Shown here in pieces: positions 1 to 11,154 of a stretch of 64,000 nt of DNA. The notes under the pieces were generated by a model. That model had not been told where the DNA came from, searched no databases, and saw only the letters and a list, made by a program, of their open reading frames with translations. Source of the stretch: Gigaspora margarita (Eukaryota; Glomeromycota; Glomeromycetes; Diversisporales; Gigasporaceae); the NCBI GenBank assembly GCA_009809945.1, contig WTPW01000994.1, positions 206,119 through 270,118 of the forward strand, written 5' to 3'. Made by a program: the position numbers and the translations under genes. Every line of letters begins with the position of its first letter. Position 1 is the first letter of the stretch.

Positions 1-825
1 TTTCACTTGTTAGAACTAGTTAGGTATTTATCTTATACAGACAAAAGTGGAAAAAAGACAATCATAAAATGATCAATCCCATATTTATTTACTACATATT
101 AAATCTCCGATTGGTTCTTGTAAACTTTGAAACTCAAATTACTAATTTATCCATTGGTAAACTACTTAGTGTAACTGTTTTTTACCTGATATTAACAAGG
201 TAGAATATCAATAACCCCTGGTATAAATATTATTTTTACTTATATTAATATATTAATTTTATTTATTTATTACAATTTTTTGATATTATTATAATATAAT
301 TTAATGTATTAAAAAAATATTATTACAATATAATAATAATATAAAAAATATATTATTTTTATAAAGTTTGTAAATTGTATTATTAAAATATAAAAATTAT
401 ATTATTATAATATAATATTTGTATTATTAAAAAAATTTATATTTTAGCAAAGAAAGTTGTAATCCTTTATATAAACTACAATATTGTATTAGGAACTATA
501 TTTTTAAAACCAATATTTAAAGAATTCGCCAAGATATTTTAAATTATTTTTTTGATTAAAAAATTTCTTTAAAATTCAATATTTTTAGCTTATAAGTAAC
601 ATAAACTTTTTGTCCTATAATATAAAATTAAATAATTCAAAAATATAATTCTTGTTTTCAAATATTATCATACCAAATTTTATTTAAATATTTTAAATGA
701 TTAAAAAAGTAGATTAGAGATATATTTATAGTAATTATATAGGCAAATTTGCCTGCAAACCTTTACAAACTAAGGGATAATATTTATACTGTAATATTAT
801 AAATATTTATAATTTCAATATTTAT
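1..825. other. AT-rich intergenic DNA, no gene seen
   Basis: This stretch is dominated by A and T with short TTATAAT-type runs. I see no ORF with recognisable coding character, no RNA gene and no clear terminal repeat. Confidence 0.6.
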
Positions 826-1248
826 ACCATACAAGCACAAAATAACGCCTACCTGCATGTTAATTAATTGACCTGCACATTATTTTAAGTACGTGCATGT
901 GCGTTATTTTGAAATAAAGGTTGATTTTTTAAATTATAATCCCTTAATTATAATAATATTTAAAAAATGCTTCGAAACTAGGTTTGGTACCAAGTAAACC
1001 TATATTTAAGTTCTAATAAAAGTTGTACTTCACATTGAAATAATTGTTAGAACTCAAAAATAGGTTTACTTAGTATCAAACCTAATTCCAGCACACTTTT
1101 CAAATATTAATTTTTTAGATAAGAGTATATTAAGGTGTGCGTTAATTTGGGATGCCCATAGGCGTTAATTTGAGGCTGCATATGCTATTTTAGAGGGGTT
1201 TTGATTTTCAAAATAATACCCATGAGCGTTATTTCGCGCTTATATGGT
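826..1248. mobile_element. foldback/MITE-like element with a nested inner palindrome
   Basis: The left end (ACCATACAAGCACAAAATAA...) is complemented by the right end (...TTATTTCGCGCTTATATGGT). A second, inner pair of arms lies at about 967-1020 and 1045-1103; both carry the motif of GGTTTGGTACCAAGTAAACC in opposite orientation. No coding potential is seen. It is either one element with a two-level stem or one palindrome inserted in another. Confidence 0.6.
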
Positions 1249-1383
1249 AATATTTATAATATTTATAAATATCTTCATAATATTCATAATATTTATAAAT
1301 ATATTTATAATATTTATAAATATTTTCATAATATTTATGAATATATCTATAATATTTATAAATATTTATAAATATTTATCTAT
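1236..1383. repeat. degenerate ATATTTATAA simple repeat
   Basis: Irregular tandem repeats of an 11-13 bp unit resembling ATAATATTTATAA. The same repeat type returns at about 1965-2130 and 2498-2667, so these elements have inserted into, or arisen beside, one satellite-like AT stretch. Confidence 0.7.
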
Positions 1384-1690
1384 AGTTTAAATTTTTGGAA
1401 TCACATATTAGAAGATTCTATTGTAGCCAATTATTGCATCTTATATAGTTATATAATTTGTATAACACAAATATGCATATTGGTTATACAAAAGCTTATT
1501 GTACTATTTGTGCAAAAATAATTTTTTTAGGCTATACAATATTAATGCTATGTAATACTATACAAGTCCTATTTTGATAACTTAGTTTTAAATCTAGGTT
1601 GGGTTTATTTAAACCGGATTGGGTTTATTTAAATAAAAAGGTCCAAAAATGGGTTTGAACCAAAATCAGGTTTTAATTATTTATAAATAT

Positions 1691-1963
1691 TAGGTTCACA
1701 ATTTGATTTGATCTTTAAAAATATTTAATCAAATTCAAATTCAAATTTGACTATATTTGATTTGATCAAATTCAAATCTGACCAAATTTGATTTAATTTG
1801 ACAAATATTTGATTTGATTTAAAAATTACTATTAAAAATTCAAATTCATATCAAATTCAAATCCAAATATTTGAATCAAATCAAATTCAATTCAGGGTTA
1901 ATTTGATTTGATCAAATTCAAATTAACCCAATATTTGATTTGATTTAAATTTGAGAAACTCTA
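1691..1963. mobile_element. hAT-like MITE made of AAATTTGA/TCAAATT motifs (copy 1)
   Basis: A 273-bp non-coding element starts TAGGTTC and ends GAGAAACTCTA. Perfect 8-bp target duplications (ATAAATAT) lie at 1683-1690 and 1964-1971, typical of hAT superfamily insertion. The inside is almost entirely reshuffled direct and inverted copies of TTTGATTTGA and its complement, so it can fold on itself in many registers. A close second copy lies at 56546-56831, also with an 8-bp duplication. Confidence 0.85.
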
Positions 1964-2667
1964 ATAAATATTCATAATTTTTATAAATATATATAATACT
2001 TATAAATATTCAAAATATTTATAAATATTTATAATATTTACATATAAATATTCAAAATATTTATAAATATTTATGAATATTCTGAATATTTATAATAATT
2101 ATAAATTTTCATAATATTTATAAAAGTACATTTATTCATTGCATAGTGTGACATAATTTATATGTTGCTTTTACATGATTGACCAATCAAAATTTAAATC
2201 ATGTGTAATGTAACATGATCAGAAAATTTCAAAACAAAATATTCATTTGTCAAAAATCAGGCATAACTCAAAATTTAGTATATAAAACTACTCCTCAAGT
2301 TTTAACAAAAAAAATTTTTTGCAAAATTTTACTATAAAATACCTCTTTCTCTGCCTACACACTACATTTAGCTTATACTAACCCTAACCAACAAAAACTG
2401 GGTTATTTTAGTTGTTTTGATTTTATATTACACGTGATCTTATGATCTGCAACAGATGTAACAACATCGCATCTGTGTTGTATAAATTCTCTCTATTTAT
2501 AAATATTCAAAATATTTATGAATATTCATAATAATTATAAATTTTTATAATATTTATGAATATTCAAAATATTCATAAATATTCATAATATTTATAAATT
2601 TTCATAATATTTATAAATTTTCATAATATTTATGAATATTCATAATATTTATAAATATTTATAATAT

Positions 2668-2971
2668 GGGGCCTTTGCAGTGGGAAGGGCTGGTACTGGT
2701 TTATATACAATTTTAAAAAATCATGATTGTTTTGTTCAGACTGATCTGGGTTAATCAAAATTTTCATGATTTGATTGGCCAGTTGTATTAGGCAATTCCA
2801 TAATGTACAAAACTCCAAAGAAATTTTTTTTTAAATATCTTAATTTTTTATTATGCAAATCTATTTCTATTTATAATTGAAAATATAGCCTGTGTCAAAA
2901 TATATCTGAATATAACAAAAACTCAATTTTGATTTTTTGGGCAGTATTAGCCTTACTATTGCAAAGGCCCC
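2668..2971. mobile_element. MITE with GGGGCCTTTGCA terminal inverted repeats
   Basis: The 12-bp ends GGGGCCTTTGCA (2668) and TGCAAAGGCCCC (ending 2971) are exact complements, and ATAT on both sides extends the match. The 304-bp interior has no credible gene. Superfamily is not assigned because the target duplication merges with the AT flanks. Confidence 0.75.
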
Positions 2972-3003
2972 ATATTTTCTTATCCTGATAAAAATGAACA
3001 AAA

Positions 3004-3783
3004 TTACTGAATAGTTGAACATTTATTAAACAAATTAAAAAAGGCTATTCCAATTTCTGAAGCAAGGTTTCTTGGTACAATAGCTATCTTTGCTTTCAAT
3101 AACAGTATAAATTATATAGCATTTGCAGATGATGCTCTTATAGCACAAAGAATAAACAAAGGGCCCAGAAGAAAGAAAAATATAATGCAAGCAACAACTT
3201 TTATCAATGTTAATAGTCAATAGAGAGAGCAGAAAATAGTATTTGAAGAGGATTACTTTAATCCTAATTTGAGAAAAAAGACAAAAAGAATAAAGAAGGT
3301 GTTAGAAAAAAGAGAACTTTTTAAAGAGGTATTAAATTTAAATTGTTTAAAATGTAAAAAAAGAATAATTTAGGTAGAACAGATTGTTGCTTGAAGAAGA
3401 TTATGGCCTCCTAACCAGATTATGTTGCCTAAAAGTCTGCTATTTTCAAATTAATTGAAAATGCTAGCTATATCTACATTGTTTATTTAAAGTTCTACTA
3501 TAAACTTAATTTTATTAAAATGTATTGGGGTGGCAAAAGATATACAAAAAATTACTGCAATTACACATGGACTAGCTTGCAAAAAACTGTTTCACAAGTA
3601 CTTGAAATAGTAAATATTATTATAATTAGAAGGTTTGCTTGCAAATCATAAAGATATATAGAGTTGTATTATAAGGAATTGACAAAAAAGTTAGCAGAAT
3701 ATGTAAATAAAAACTTTAAATCATATAGAAGAGTTTTTCAAAATAAATTGGCTTCATTTATTCAAGAAAATAGAGAAGCAGTA
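3004..3783 (+). pseudogene. decayed DDE-superfamily transposase, C-terminal half
   Basis: Reading the plus strand across stops and frame changes gives, in order: a segment with ARFLGTIAIFAFNNS, where the family normally has an FDN-type catalytic aspartate; a segment with PNLRKKTKRIKKVLEKRELF; a Cys-x2-Cys remnant; and a C-terminal block with MYWGGKRYTKNYCNYTW and a YKELTKKLAEYV helix. From memory this layout matches the DDE transposases (Tc1/IS630-like clade) that are common in Glomeromycotina and some Basidiomycota. The N-terminal half and terminal repeats are not visible. The first catalytic Asp reads Asn (GAT to AAT), and in-frame TAG, TGA and TAA codons are present. It is dead. Exact subfamily is uncertain. 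Confidence 0.7.
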
Positions 3784-3980
3784 CTGTATAATAAATAAAT
3801 AAAAATTTAATAGCAATAAGAAAAATAAATAAATTTAATAGCAATTAAATAAATGAAGTAATTTAATTTACAATTAAAAAAAATAAATAATAAATTAATC
3901 ATGATAATAAATTGAAGAGTAATTAAATAAATAAATTTGATATATGATTAATAAATAATTTAAATTAAATAAAAAATAAA

Positions 3981-4130
3981 TTAAAATAAATAATGTTTGT
4001 GTATAATTAAATAAACTAAATTAAAATAAATAATATTTGCTTGTAATTAAATAAATTAAATTAAAATAAATAATATTTGTGTGTAATTAAATAAATAAAT
4101 TAAAATTAAATAATGTTTGCATATAATTTA
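3981..4130. repeat. 40-bp tandem repeat, about 3.5 copies
   Basis: TAATGTTTG/TAATATTTG recurs at 3991, 4031, 4071 and 4111, an exact 40-bp period, each time followed by TAATTAAATAAA. The array abuts the left end of the Tc1-like element at 4140. Irregular AAATAAAT DNA fills 3785-3980. Confidence 0.85.
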
Positions 4131-4744
4131 TATTACGTACAGGGGAGTGACAATAATTTGTGGACATTTTTTAAAAATTTATACCAAGCTAAATAAATAT
4201 AATATCAAGCTAAAAATTATATAAAAAGTTTATTAAATCTAAGGCTTTTAAATAAAAAAAATTATAAAATTCTATGCAGTAGTTTTTAAAATAATCAAGG
4301 TAATACAAAATTGTGTAATGTTATACCTAGGGGTTAGTAAAATAAACGGGGGGGACAACTTACTATAATATATAGCTAATAAAAATGATGTGCAATTATT
4401 TTGTATAACAATCATATAAACGTATAATAAATATGTTCACAATACTATGCCAAAGAATCTTTGGCTATATTAATTACTCGCTGATTCAAGACATGTTACT
4501 GTTACATTTGATTTCTATTGTTTGGTATATTTGTATAGAAATTGGACATGTTTTGGTGTTTGCAGAAACTAAATACGCTTCTTTAAATAATTGAAATCAT
4601 TAAATGTTTATTTTACATGCTAATATAACATTACTCTGGAAAGTAACAATTATGGTAACTAATTTTGATATTTAACTAAAACATACTGTATGTAATATAT
4701 CAAAAATCCTTTAAAACTTTAATGTATCAATTTTTTAGGTGTAT

Positions 4745-5340
4745 CGTGAAGGATTCTTCGTAATCGCTTATATACGATAGTTAATTGTTTTAAAAAAATT
4801 AACTATCATATACAAGTGATTACTCACGAATTACTGGACCAAATCGTTTAAAATTTATATATATCATAGTTGAATATCGATATTATCTATGGTAAAAATT
4901 TGGGCTAATTTGAATTACTAGTTATAGAGATATCAATCGTCAAATTTTGAGTAAAAATAGCGCAAATTTTATAATAGTTAATTATTAAAAAATTCGTTAT
5001 ATTTACTCAAACATTGACGATTGATATCTCTATAACTAGTGATCCAAATCAGCCCTAATTTTTACTACAGATATTATCGATATTCATCTATTACATATCA
5101 AAATTTCAGACGATTCGGTCAAGTAATTCGTGAGTAATCACTTGTATATGATAGTCAATTTTTTCAAAAAAATTAACTATAGTATACAAGTGATTACTCG
5201 AGAATTACCAGATCAAATCGGCTAAAATTTTTTATATCATAGACGAATATCGACACTATAATAAAAATTTGTGCTGATTTGGATCACTAGTTATCAAGAT
5301 ATCCATCGTCAAATTCTGAGTAAATATAGCGAATTTTGTT
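4745..5340. repeat. about 180-bp module repeated forward-inverted-forward
   Basis: The module runs from TTAACTAT..TATACAAGTGATTACT through an ACTAGTTAT..GATATC block to TCAAATTTTGAGTAAA. It appears forward (about 4795-4965), inverted (about 4985-5165) and forward again (about 5165-5335). Adjacent copies can pair into long cruciforms. Non-coding. Confidence 0.8.
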
Positions 5341-5589
5341 ATTATTATCGATTATAATCGATTAAAAGGCTATGATCGATCAAACTTTATAATCGATCAA
5401 AAACTTTCATAATCGATCATAATAATTGTATAAAAAAATTATCGATTGTATAATTTATTTTTATACGAATATACAATAATAATATATTTTTTTATTTATA
5501 CATAAAGTCAAAGTCGATTACATGTATTTTTTATTTTTATTTTTTTATTATTATTAAATTTATTTTATTTTTTTAGTTGAATACAAAGA

Positions 5590-6310
5590 AAATGGAACAA
5601 AAATGGGACAAATACACTGAAAAATGACAAGGAAGATACCGAAAAACAACAAAGAATTCTAGAACTAACCAAAAATTGACAAAGAGATAAACCTACTTAT
5701 AAGAAGAACCCACCGAAAACGACGAAGTACCACCAAAGAACTTATCGAAAGAACCTACTGAAAAATGACGAAAAACTTACCGGAAGAACCAGCGAAAACA
5801 ACGAAGAACTTACCAAAGGAACCCACCGAAAATTAACGAAGAGACAAAGAACCTACTGAATGAACCCACCAAAAAATGACAAAATTACTAAAAGAATCTA
5901 CTGAAAAACGATGAAGAAAAACCAACTGAAAGACTACAAGCTTCAGAAAGAACCTACCGAAAAACAACGAATTTACTAAAGAATCCACCGAAGACCCAAC
6001 CGAGAACTTTACCAATGGCAAGAACTACGACTACAATAATGTTAACGACTAAACCTATAGAACGAAACTACTCCAATGAAAAACCTTGAAGAAATATAAC
6101 ATAAACCACTAAAACAACAAATACCAGAAACCACACCTACCTCCAGACACCAAAAAAACAACAAATCCACCGAGAAGCTACAAGCTTTATGAAGAACCTA
6201 CTAAAAAATGATGAATGACTGACTCCAGCGAAGACTCCAATAATGACTCCAACAACGACTCCAATAATGACTCCAACAATGACTCCAACGACGATTCCAA
6301 TGACTAGAGG
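5590..6310 (+). repeat. degenerate GAAGAACCNACCGAAAA repeats, then GACTCCAAC 12-mers
   Basis: A purine-rich stretch repeats AAGAACCTACCGAAAAATGA-like units with an irregular period of about 25-35 bp. On the plus strand they read as repeats resembling EEPTEN-D-E, broken by stops. At 6222-6305 the pattern changes to GACTCCAACAAT 12-mers. The 62-codon minus-strand frame at 5833-6021 is a by-product of this composition. Possibly the relic of a low-complexity acidic protein; no family recognised. Confidence 0.55.
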
Positions 6311-7470
6311 TCTTATCTGGTCAAAAATTTTGTATTCAGATATTCATTTGGTCAATCTTTTTAATATTCAAATATTCATTCAAAAATTTTGAAAATATTC
6401 AATGAATATTCACTGAATATTCATTGAATATTAAATATATAGTACTAAATATAAAAAAAATAAAGTAGCATAATTCAAAAACAAATAATTTTAAAAAATT
6501 CTTTTTAAAAAATTTGTTGTCTTAATCCAAAGCCACAATTTTGTTGAAGCAGATATTTATTTAATTTTAATTATAAAAGTTATAATATTTTAAAGTTTAT
6601 ATAAATTTAAAAATTTGGTATTAAAAATTAGTTATATATATTTTTTAACTAATTAGAATTTATTATACAAAAATTAGCCAATTATATTTGATTATTAATA
6701 TCAAATTTCTACTTTTAATATATATATATTCAATGAATATTCAATGAATATATTTAGTGAAAATTTTAAATATTCAAATATTCATTTGGTGAAAATTTTA
6801 TATATTCAAATATTCAAACATTCAATGAATATTTGAATAAAACATTCATTGGATCAAACCTCTACCAATGACAACTAGAAAAAAAAATAATAAAGAAAAT
6901 AAATAATAAAGAAAATAATAAAGAAAGAAAATAAATAAAAAAGAAAATAAATAAACAAAAAAAAGATCTAAAGATCTAATTTTGTAGATCATATATTCAA
7001 ACATATTCGAAGATACCAGATGTATGAAATGAGATCTACAAAGAAAGGATATAAATAAAAAGAAAAAATAAAATTGCATACTGAATAAAAAGTGTAGTAG
7101 TTGTTGCACGACTTTGCAAATAGATACTTATAGGCTTTGAGTCATGTTTATGATCACTTATCTTTGTTTCTATTATCTTGCAATACTGCAATAATTGAGA
7201 TGAATATATGATTCAGTTTTTTTTTTCAATAAAAGAACAGCTTTAAAATTTCTTTATGATTAATTACTTACCTTAGTCTATTTTGAGTTTTGAAAAAAAA
7301 TAAATCCCGGTAGACAGGTTATTTTTAAAAAAAATTAACAATCAAACTTTGACTAATCGAACACAATATATATGAATTTATATAATTTTATATAAAATGT
7401 CAATTTTTGTATTACCATTAAACTTGTGTAACATTGGAGTTATCCCCCCATTTATTTTACTAACCCCTAG
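6311..7470. other. AT-rich remainder of the inner element, no gene seen
   Basis: The stretch contains ATTCAATGAATATTCA short inverted motifs (6350-6440, 6720-6850), an A-rich run at about 6878-6965, and the right terminal repeat. The minus-strand 87-codon frame at 6846-7109 is almost entirely Phe, Leu, Ser and Tyr from a poly-purine strand and is not credible. Confidence 0.6.
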
Positions 7471-7498
7471 GTTATACTAGTATGAAATTAGTAATTTT

Positions 7499-7820
7499 TT
7501 TTTTTTGTGTCAAAGTTACCACTATGGTATGAAGGCATTTTATTCAAGCTTCCGGATCAAGGGTGCCTCCAAGGGCACCTGATATTTGTTATATTGATGA
7601 GAGTACAACTAGCCACACGTACAACTTTGGTTGTCTAATTTAAGTAGTCCGCCTGAAGGTTCTACACTAATTGCCATACCTGTAACCCGACTAGGGGGTT
7701 ACCTATTTAAACCCTCTGGTCCATGCTTCACCTGTCAATCCTACTTGTATCACCGGTACAGTCCTCCGATACATAAGTCAGTTGAGGCCAGTCCCAGATT
7801 CTGTGCGAACTAATTTATCC
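7499..7820 (-). mobile_element. 5'-truncated poly(A) retroposon (tRNA-headed family)
   Basis: Read on the minus strand it ends in AATAAAATGCC, CATAGTGG and an A-run. It matches the 3' portions of the copies at 55786-57199 and 61318-62045 (shared blocks AGTACAACTAGCCACAC and AAGTAGTCCGCCTGAA). A perfect 14-bp target duplication, AAATTAGTAATTTT, lies at 7485-7498 and 7821-7834. Long TSD, 5' truncation and poly(A) together indicate LINE-type target-primed insertion. The 60-codon plus frame at 7631-7813 is not a gene. Confidence 0.88.
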
Positions 7821-7898
7821 AAATTAGTAATTTTAATATAACTTATATAATAAATAGAATTACTAAATATAGTAATATATAAACTTAATTTTTTTATT

Positions 7899-8897
7899 AA
7901 TTGATAATCCGCCTGTCAACTGGAGAAAAGGCGAAATATGGCGTGCTTCCATCTAAAAAGTTTTTTCTTACTAAGTTAATGATACATGTCCACTAATTGA
8001 AAGTTGTAGAGCTCATCGAGACGCATCTAACGGTGGTTAGATCATCCAAATCGGCCTAGTGGATGGTGAGTTATTGTCAAAAAACGATTGGCTGACTATA
8101 TGACTGCTATAGGCGAAATGTGGCGTGCTTCCATCTAAAACTTTTTTCTTACTAAGTTAACGATACATGTCCACTAATTGAAAGTTGTAGAGCTCATCGA
8201 GACGCATCTAACGGTGGTTANATCATCCAAATCGGCCCAGTGGATGGCGAGTTATCGTCGAAAAACGATTGGCCGACTATATAAAAAATCCGTGACGGAG
8301 ATTACATATAAAAATTGCTAAAGGCGAAATGTGGCGTGCTTCCATCTAAACTTATTTTATTACTAAGTTAACGATACATGTCCACTAATTGAAAGTTGTA
8401 GAGATTGTCGAGACGCATCTGACAGTGGTTAGATCATCCAAATCGGCCCAGTGGATGGCGAGATATCGTTAAAAAACGATTGGCCGACTAAATAATGTTT
8501 ATATAGAGATTTTATATAGTCGGCCAATCGTTTTTCAACGATAACTCACCATCCACTAGGCCAATTTGGATGTTATAACCACCGTTAGATGCATCTCAAT
8601 GAGCTCTACGACTTTCAATTAGTGGACATGTATCATTAACTTAGTAAGAAAAAAGTTTTAGATGGAAGCACGCCACATTTTGCCTATAGCAGTCATATAG
8701 TTAGCCAATCGTTTTTCGACGATAACTCGCCATCCACTGGGCCGATTTGGATGATCAAACCACTGTTAGATGCGTCTCGATAAGCTCTAAAACTTTCAAT
8801 TAGTGGACATGTATTGTTAACTTAGTAAGAAAAAAACTTTTTAGATGGAAGCACGCCATATTTCGCCTTTTATCTAGTTGACATGCGGATTATCAAT
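7899..8897. mobile_element. foldback array: three direct plus two inverted ~170-bp units
   Basis: Terminal arms TTGATAATCCGCCTGTCAAC and GTTGACATGCGGATTATCAA are inverted. Inside, a unit beginning GGCGAAATGTGGCGTGCTTC and ending near AACGATTGGCCGACTAT occurs forward at about 7930, 8112 and 8322, and inverted at about 8516-8686 and 8697-8869. Each unit contains ATTGAAAGTTGTAGAG and ATCGGCC.AGTGGATGG, which also occur in the foldback at 29793-30447. No ORF. Confidence 0.85.
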
Positions 8898-9224
8898 TAA
8901 ATAAATTAATTTTTTTTAAATAATATTATTTAATATAACAAATTATATATTTTTTTAACATTTTTAAAATTTTTAAAAAATATTTATAAAATTATTATAT
9001 ATTGCAATAAAAATTATTACTTTTANAAATTAATTAATTTAAATTAATATTTTAATTTTTACTTTAAAAAATCATAAAAAATTTAAAATTTTTTAAAAAA
9101 TTATAAAAATTTCAAATTTATATATAATTTGTTATATTAAATAACTTTATAAAATAAAAAATTTAGTTTATTTAATAAAAAATTAATTTTTACTATAAAA
9201 ATATAATTTTAATGATTTTTTTAA
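8898..9224. other. AT-rich segment, nothing recognisable
   Basis: Almost pure A and T with short AAATTT palindromes and one ambiguous base at 9026. No coding or structured feature is visible. Confidence 0.6.
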
Positions 9225-9428
9225 TATTACTAGCTTTGTACTGGTATAAAATTACACAATTTTGTATTATTTTAATTATTTTAAAACTACTGCATAGAAT
9301 TTTATAATTTTTTTATTTAAAAGCCTTAGATTTAATAAACTTTTTATATAATTTTTAGCTTGATATTTTATTTATTTAGCTTGGTATAAATTTTTAAAAA
9401 GTGTCCACAAATTATTGTCACCCTCCTG

Positions 9429-9736
9429 TATTACTTTAAAAAATCTGTAAGATTTGAAACTGAAGAAATAACTTAGTCCTGATTAAGATGATATATTACA
9501 TGATTAGCATCTGCTCGAGTTTAGCAAAAATATAACTTTTGTGTGATTTGAGATTTTTTTAAAGATTAAACCAAAATGGGACAAGCCATATGACTTTTGC
9601 CTTTAGATAGTGTTGTACATTTTGGCTATCTACAGCCTTTTTTGGCTTGTTCACATCCAAAATTGTCCAAACGTTCAAGATTGTCCTAAGCTTGTCCAGG
9701 CTTTAATTGTTAATAAATCTATCTAAAAAATATATA
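9429..9736. other. intergenic DNA, no feature supported
   Basis: No gene seen. TGCCTTTAGATAGTGTTGTA near 9598 resembles a TGCCTTTAGGTATTCTGCA stretch near 10230, so this may be the outside of an older element surrounding the MITE at 9737. That is not certain. Confidence 0.5.
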
Positions 9737-10101
9737 GGGTCCGGTAAACAAAAACATGGCTTATGGATTTTTTTCCATATTGAGAAAATCATATGTAAAA
9801 TTTAGTGTAACAATAACAATAATTATCTATTTTTAGTAAAACAGTAGTAAAACCTGTTTGATCAACATAATTCAGCCAATCACATAAATATCTTCCATCA
9901 ACCAGATATATAAAATCTAATTTTAGATCACATTTTATCATAATATGAAATTTAAAAAAAGTAGGCATCGGCAAAAATTTTATTATATAAATTGATATTT
10001 TGAATACTAAATTATATAGAAGAATACCTGCTTTATACAACAATGTTATTAACTCAATTTTGCAAAAAATGCCATAAGCCATGTTTTTGTTTACTGGACC
10101 C
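9737..10101. mobile_element. MITE with GGGTCCGGTAAACAAAAACA ends
   Basis: The left arm GGGTCCGGTAAACAAAAACA continues into ATGGCTTATGG, and the right arm is its complement with one change (…TGTTTACTGGACCC). About 30 bp of inverted repeat bound a 365-bp non-coding interior, with TATA on both sides. The 115-codon minus frame covering it includes both arms and is not a gene. Confidence 0.8.
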
Positions 10102-10312
10102 ATATAACTAAATATTTTTTTAGGTGCTGAACACATTTTAGTTAAAATTAAAATAGGTTATCTTAATAAAATTTTAAGTAATTTTACTTTATTTAATTGT
10201 CCAAAATTGTTCAAAACTGTTCTATGACAATACTGCCTTTAGGTATTCTGCACTATATCTGTATTAGTACTATTGTAATTATTACTATTAGTACTATTGC
10301 TACTACTATCAC

Positions 10313-10789
10313 AGGACCCTAAAATATACATAGATAGATCAGGTATTAGTTTGTTTATTTTTGGGGTTTTATACAAATCTTTTCTATTTTTAGTAATTTT
10401 TTTGCTTATTTTTAAGATTTTTCTGCAGATCTTTTTATTTTTAGGGGTTGTCTAAAGCCATGTACCTATGTGATATTTTTGTGTAAATCAACCAACCGGA
10501 ATCGTGAAATTTTGTTTACACAGATCAGTCCGAAGAAGGCTAAAAACAAAAAAATACAAGAACATATAAACTGTAGTCCAAACCTGTTTTGAGCGATTAA
10601 TAAAAAATGTTAGGAAGGCAATTTTATCTATATGTTACCCTAACTCAACCCCATTTTAGTGCTAAACAGGCCCTAACCCTAATTATAATTAAAATTTCAA
10701 AAAATCACATGGGTACATGGCTTTAGCTATTCCTGATTTTTAGTAATTTTATAATTAACCTAATCTATCTATATATATTTCAGGGTCCT
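10313..10789. mobile_element. MITE with AGGACCCT ends, containing a second MITE
   Basis: The ends AGGACCCTAAAATATACATA and TATATATTTCAGGGTCCT are inverted over about 27 bp. Flanks ACTATCAC and ACTGCCAC may be a decayed 8-bp duplication. An inner inverted pair, TCTAAAGCCATGTACC (about 10451) and GGGTACATGGCTTTAG (to about 10726), marks a nested element whose loop holds CCCTAACCCTAA. Confidence 0.75.
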
Positions 10790-11152
10790 ACTGCCACTAG
10801 CAAAAGATAGTAGTACTAGTATTCTTTTATGTTTTACATATAGATTTAATATAAATATATATAGACAAAGTTAGAAATTTGTACATAAAGGCTATCAGAT
10901 ATCAGAAATAGCAAATTATCAGTTATTAGGTATAGTGAATTGATTTTAACTAATTTTGACAGATTTGCAGTTTTGACAAAATCAGTTCTAAGAGGGCTAA
11001 CTATATGCAAATATTTATATAAGCTTGTTTGTATATACTATTTGTATATATACATTTTATCATTATTATTTGTACTATAGTATAAATAATAATAAATTAG
11101 ATACAATAGTAACTTTATTAAACTTTAATTGTAACCTCCTTAGAACATACCT
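10790..11152. other. AT-rich intergenic DNA, no gene seen
   Basis: No coding, RNA or repeat feature could be supported. The 67-codon frame at 11025-11228 runs into the next MITE and has no recognisable sequence. Confidence 0.5.
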
Positions 11153-11154
11153 TA

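Larger units (their letters stand above)
4326..7471. mobile_element. inner 3.1-kb element, CCTAGGGGTTAG ends, TSD TTATA
   Basis: The ends CCTAGGGGTTAGTAAAATAA and TTATTTTACTAACCCCTAGG are exact complements; the imperfect inverted repeat runs about 34 bp and includes a C-run/G-run. A 5-bp duplication TTATA flanks both sides (4321-4325, 7472-7476). Removing the element restores similarity to the opposite arm of the host Tc1-like element. It carries a triple palindromic module (4745-5340), degenerate repeats (5590-6310) and AT-rich filler, but no recognisable transposase. Confidence 0.8.
4140..9428. mobile_element. Tc1-like inverted-repeat element hosting nested insertions
   Basis: The left end CAGGGGAGTGACAATAATTT and right end AAATTATTGTCACCCTCCTG are inverted and sit between TA dinucleotides (4138-4139 and 9429-9430), as expected for Tc1/mariner. 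The inverted arms continue for about 200 bp (4140-4325 plus 7477 onward, against about 9225-9428). They match again after the inner element is removed, so that element entered an existing arm. No transposase is found inside: a non-autonomous or gutted element. Contents: a 3146-bp element (4326-7471), a retroposon (7499-7820) and a foldback array (about 7899-8897). Confidence 0.85.

Noticed and set aside
6846-7109. 87-codon hydrophobic minus frame as a membrane protein
   Set aside because: Composition of a poly-purine strand explains Phe/Leu/Tyr richness; no motif and no gene context.
7899-8897. CRISPR-like array
   Set aside because: Units are about 170 bp, in mixed orientation, with no unique spacers, and the context is eukaryotic.
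9789-10136. 115-codon minus frame
   Set aside because: It spans the interior and right arm of the MITE at 9737-10101.
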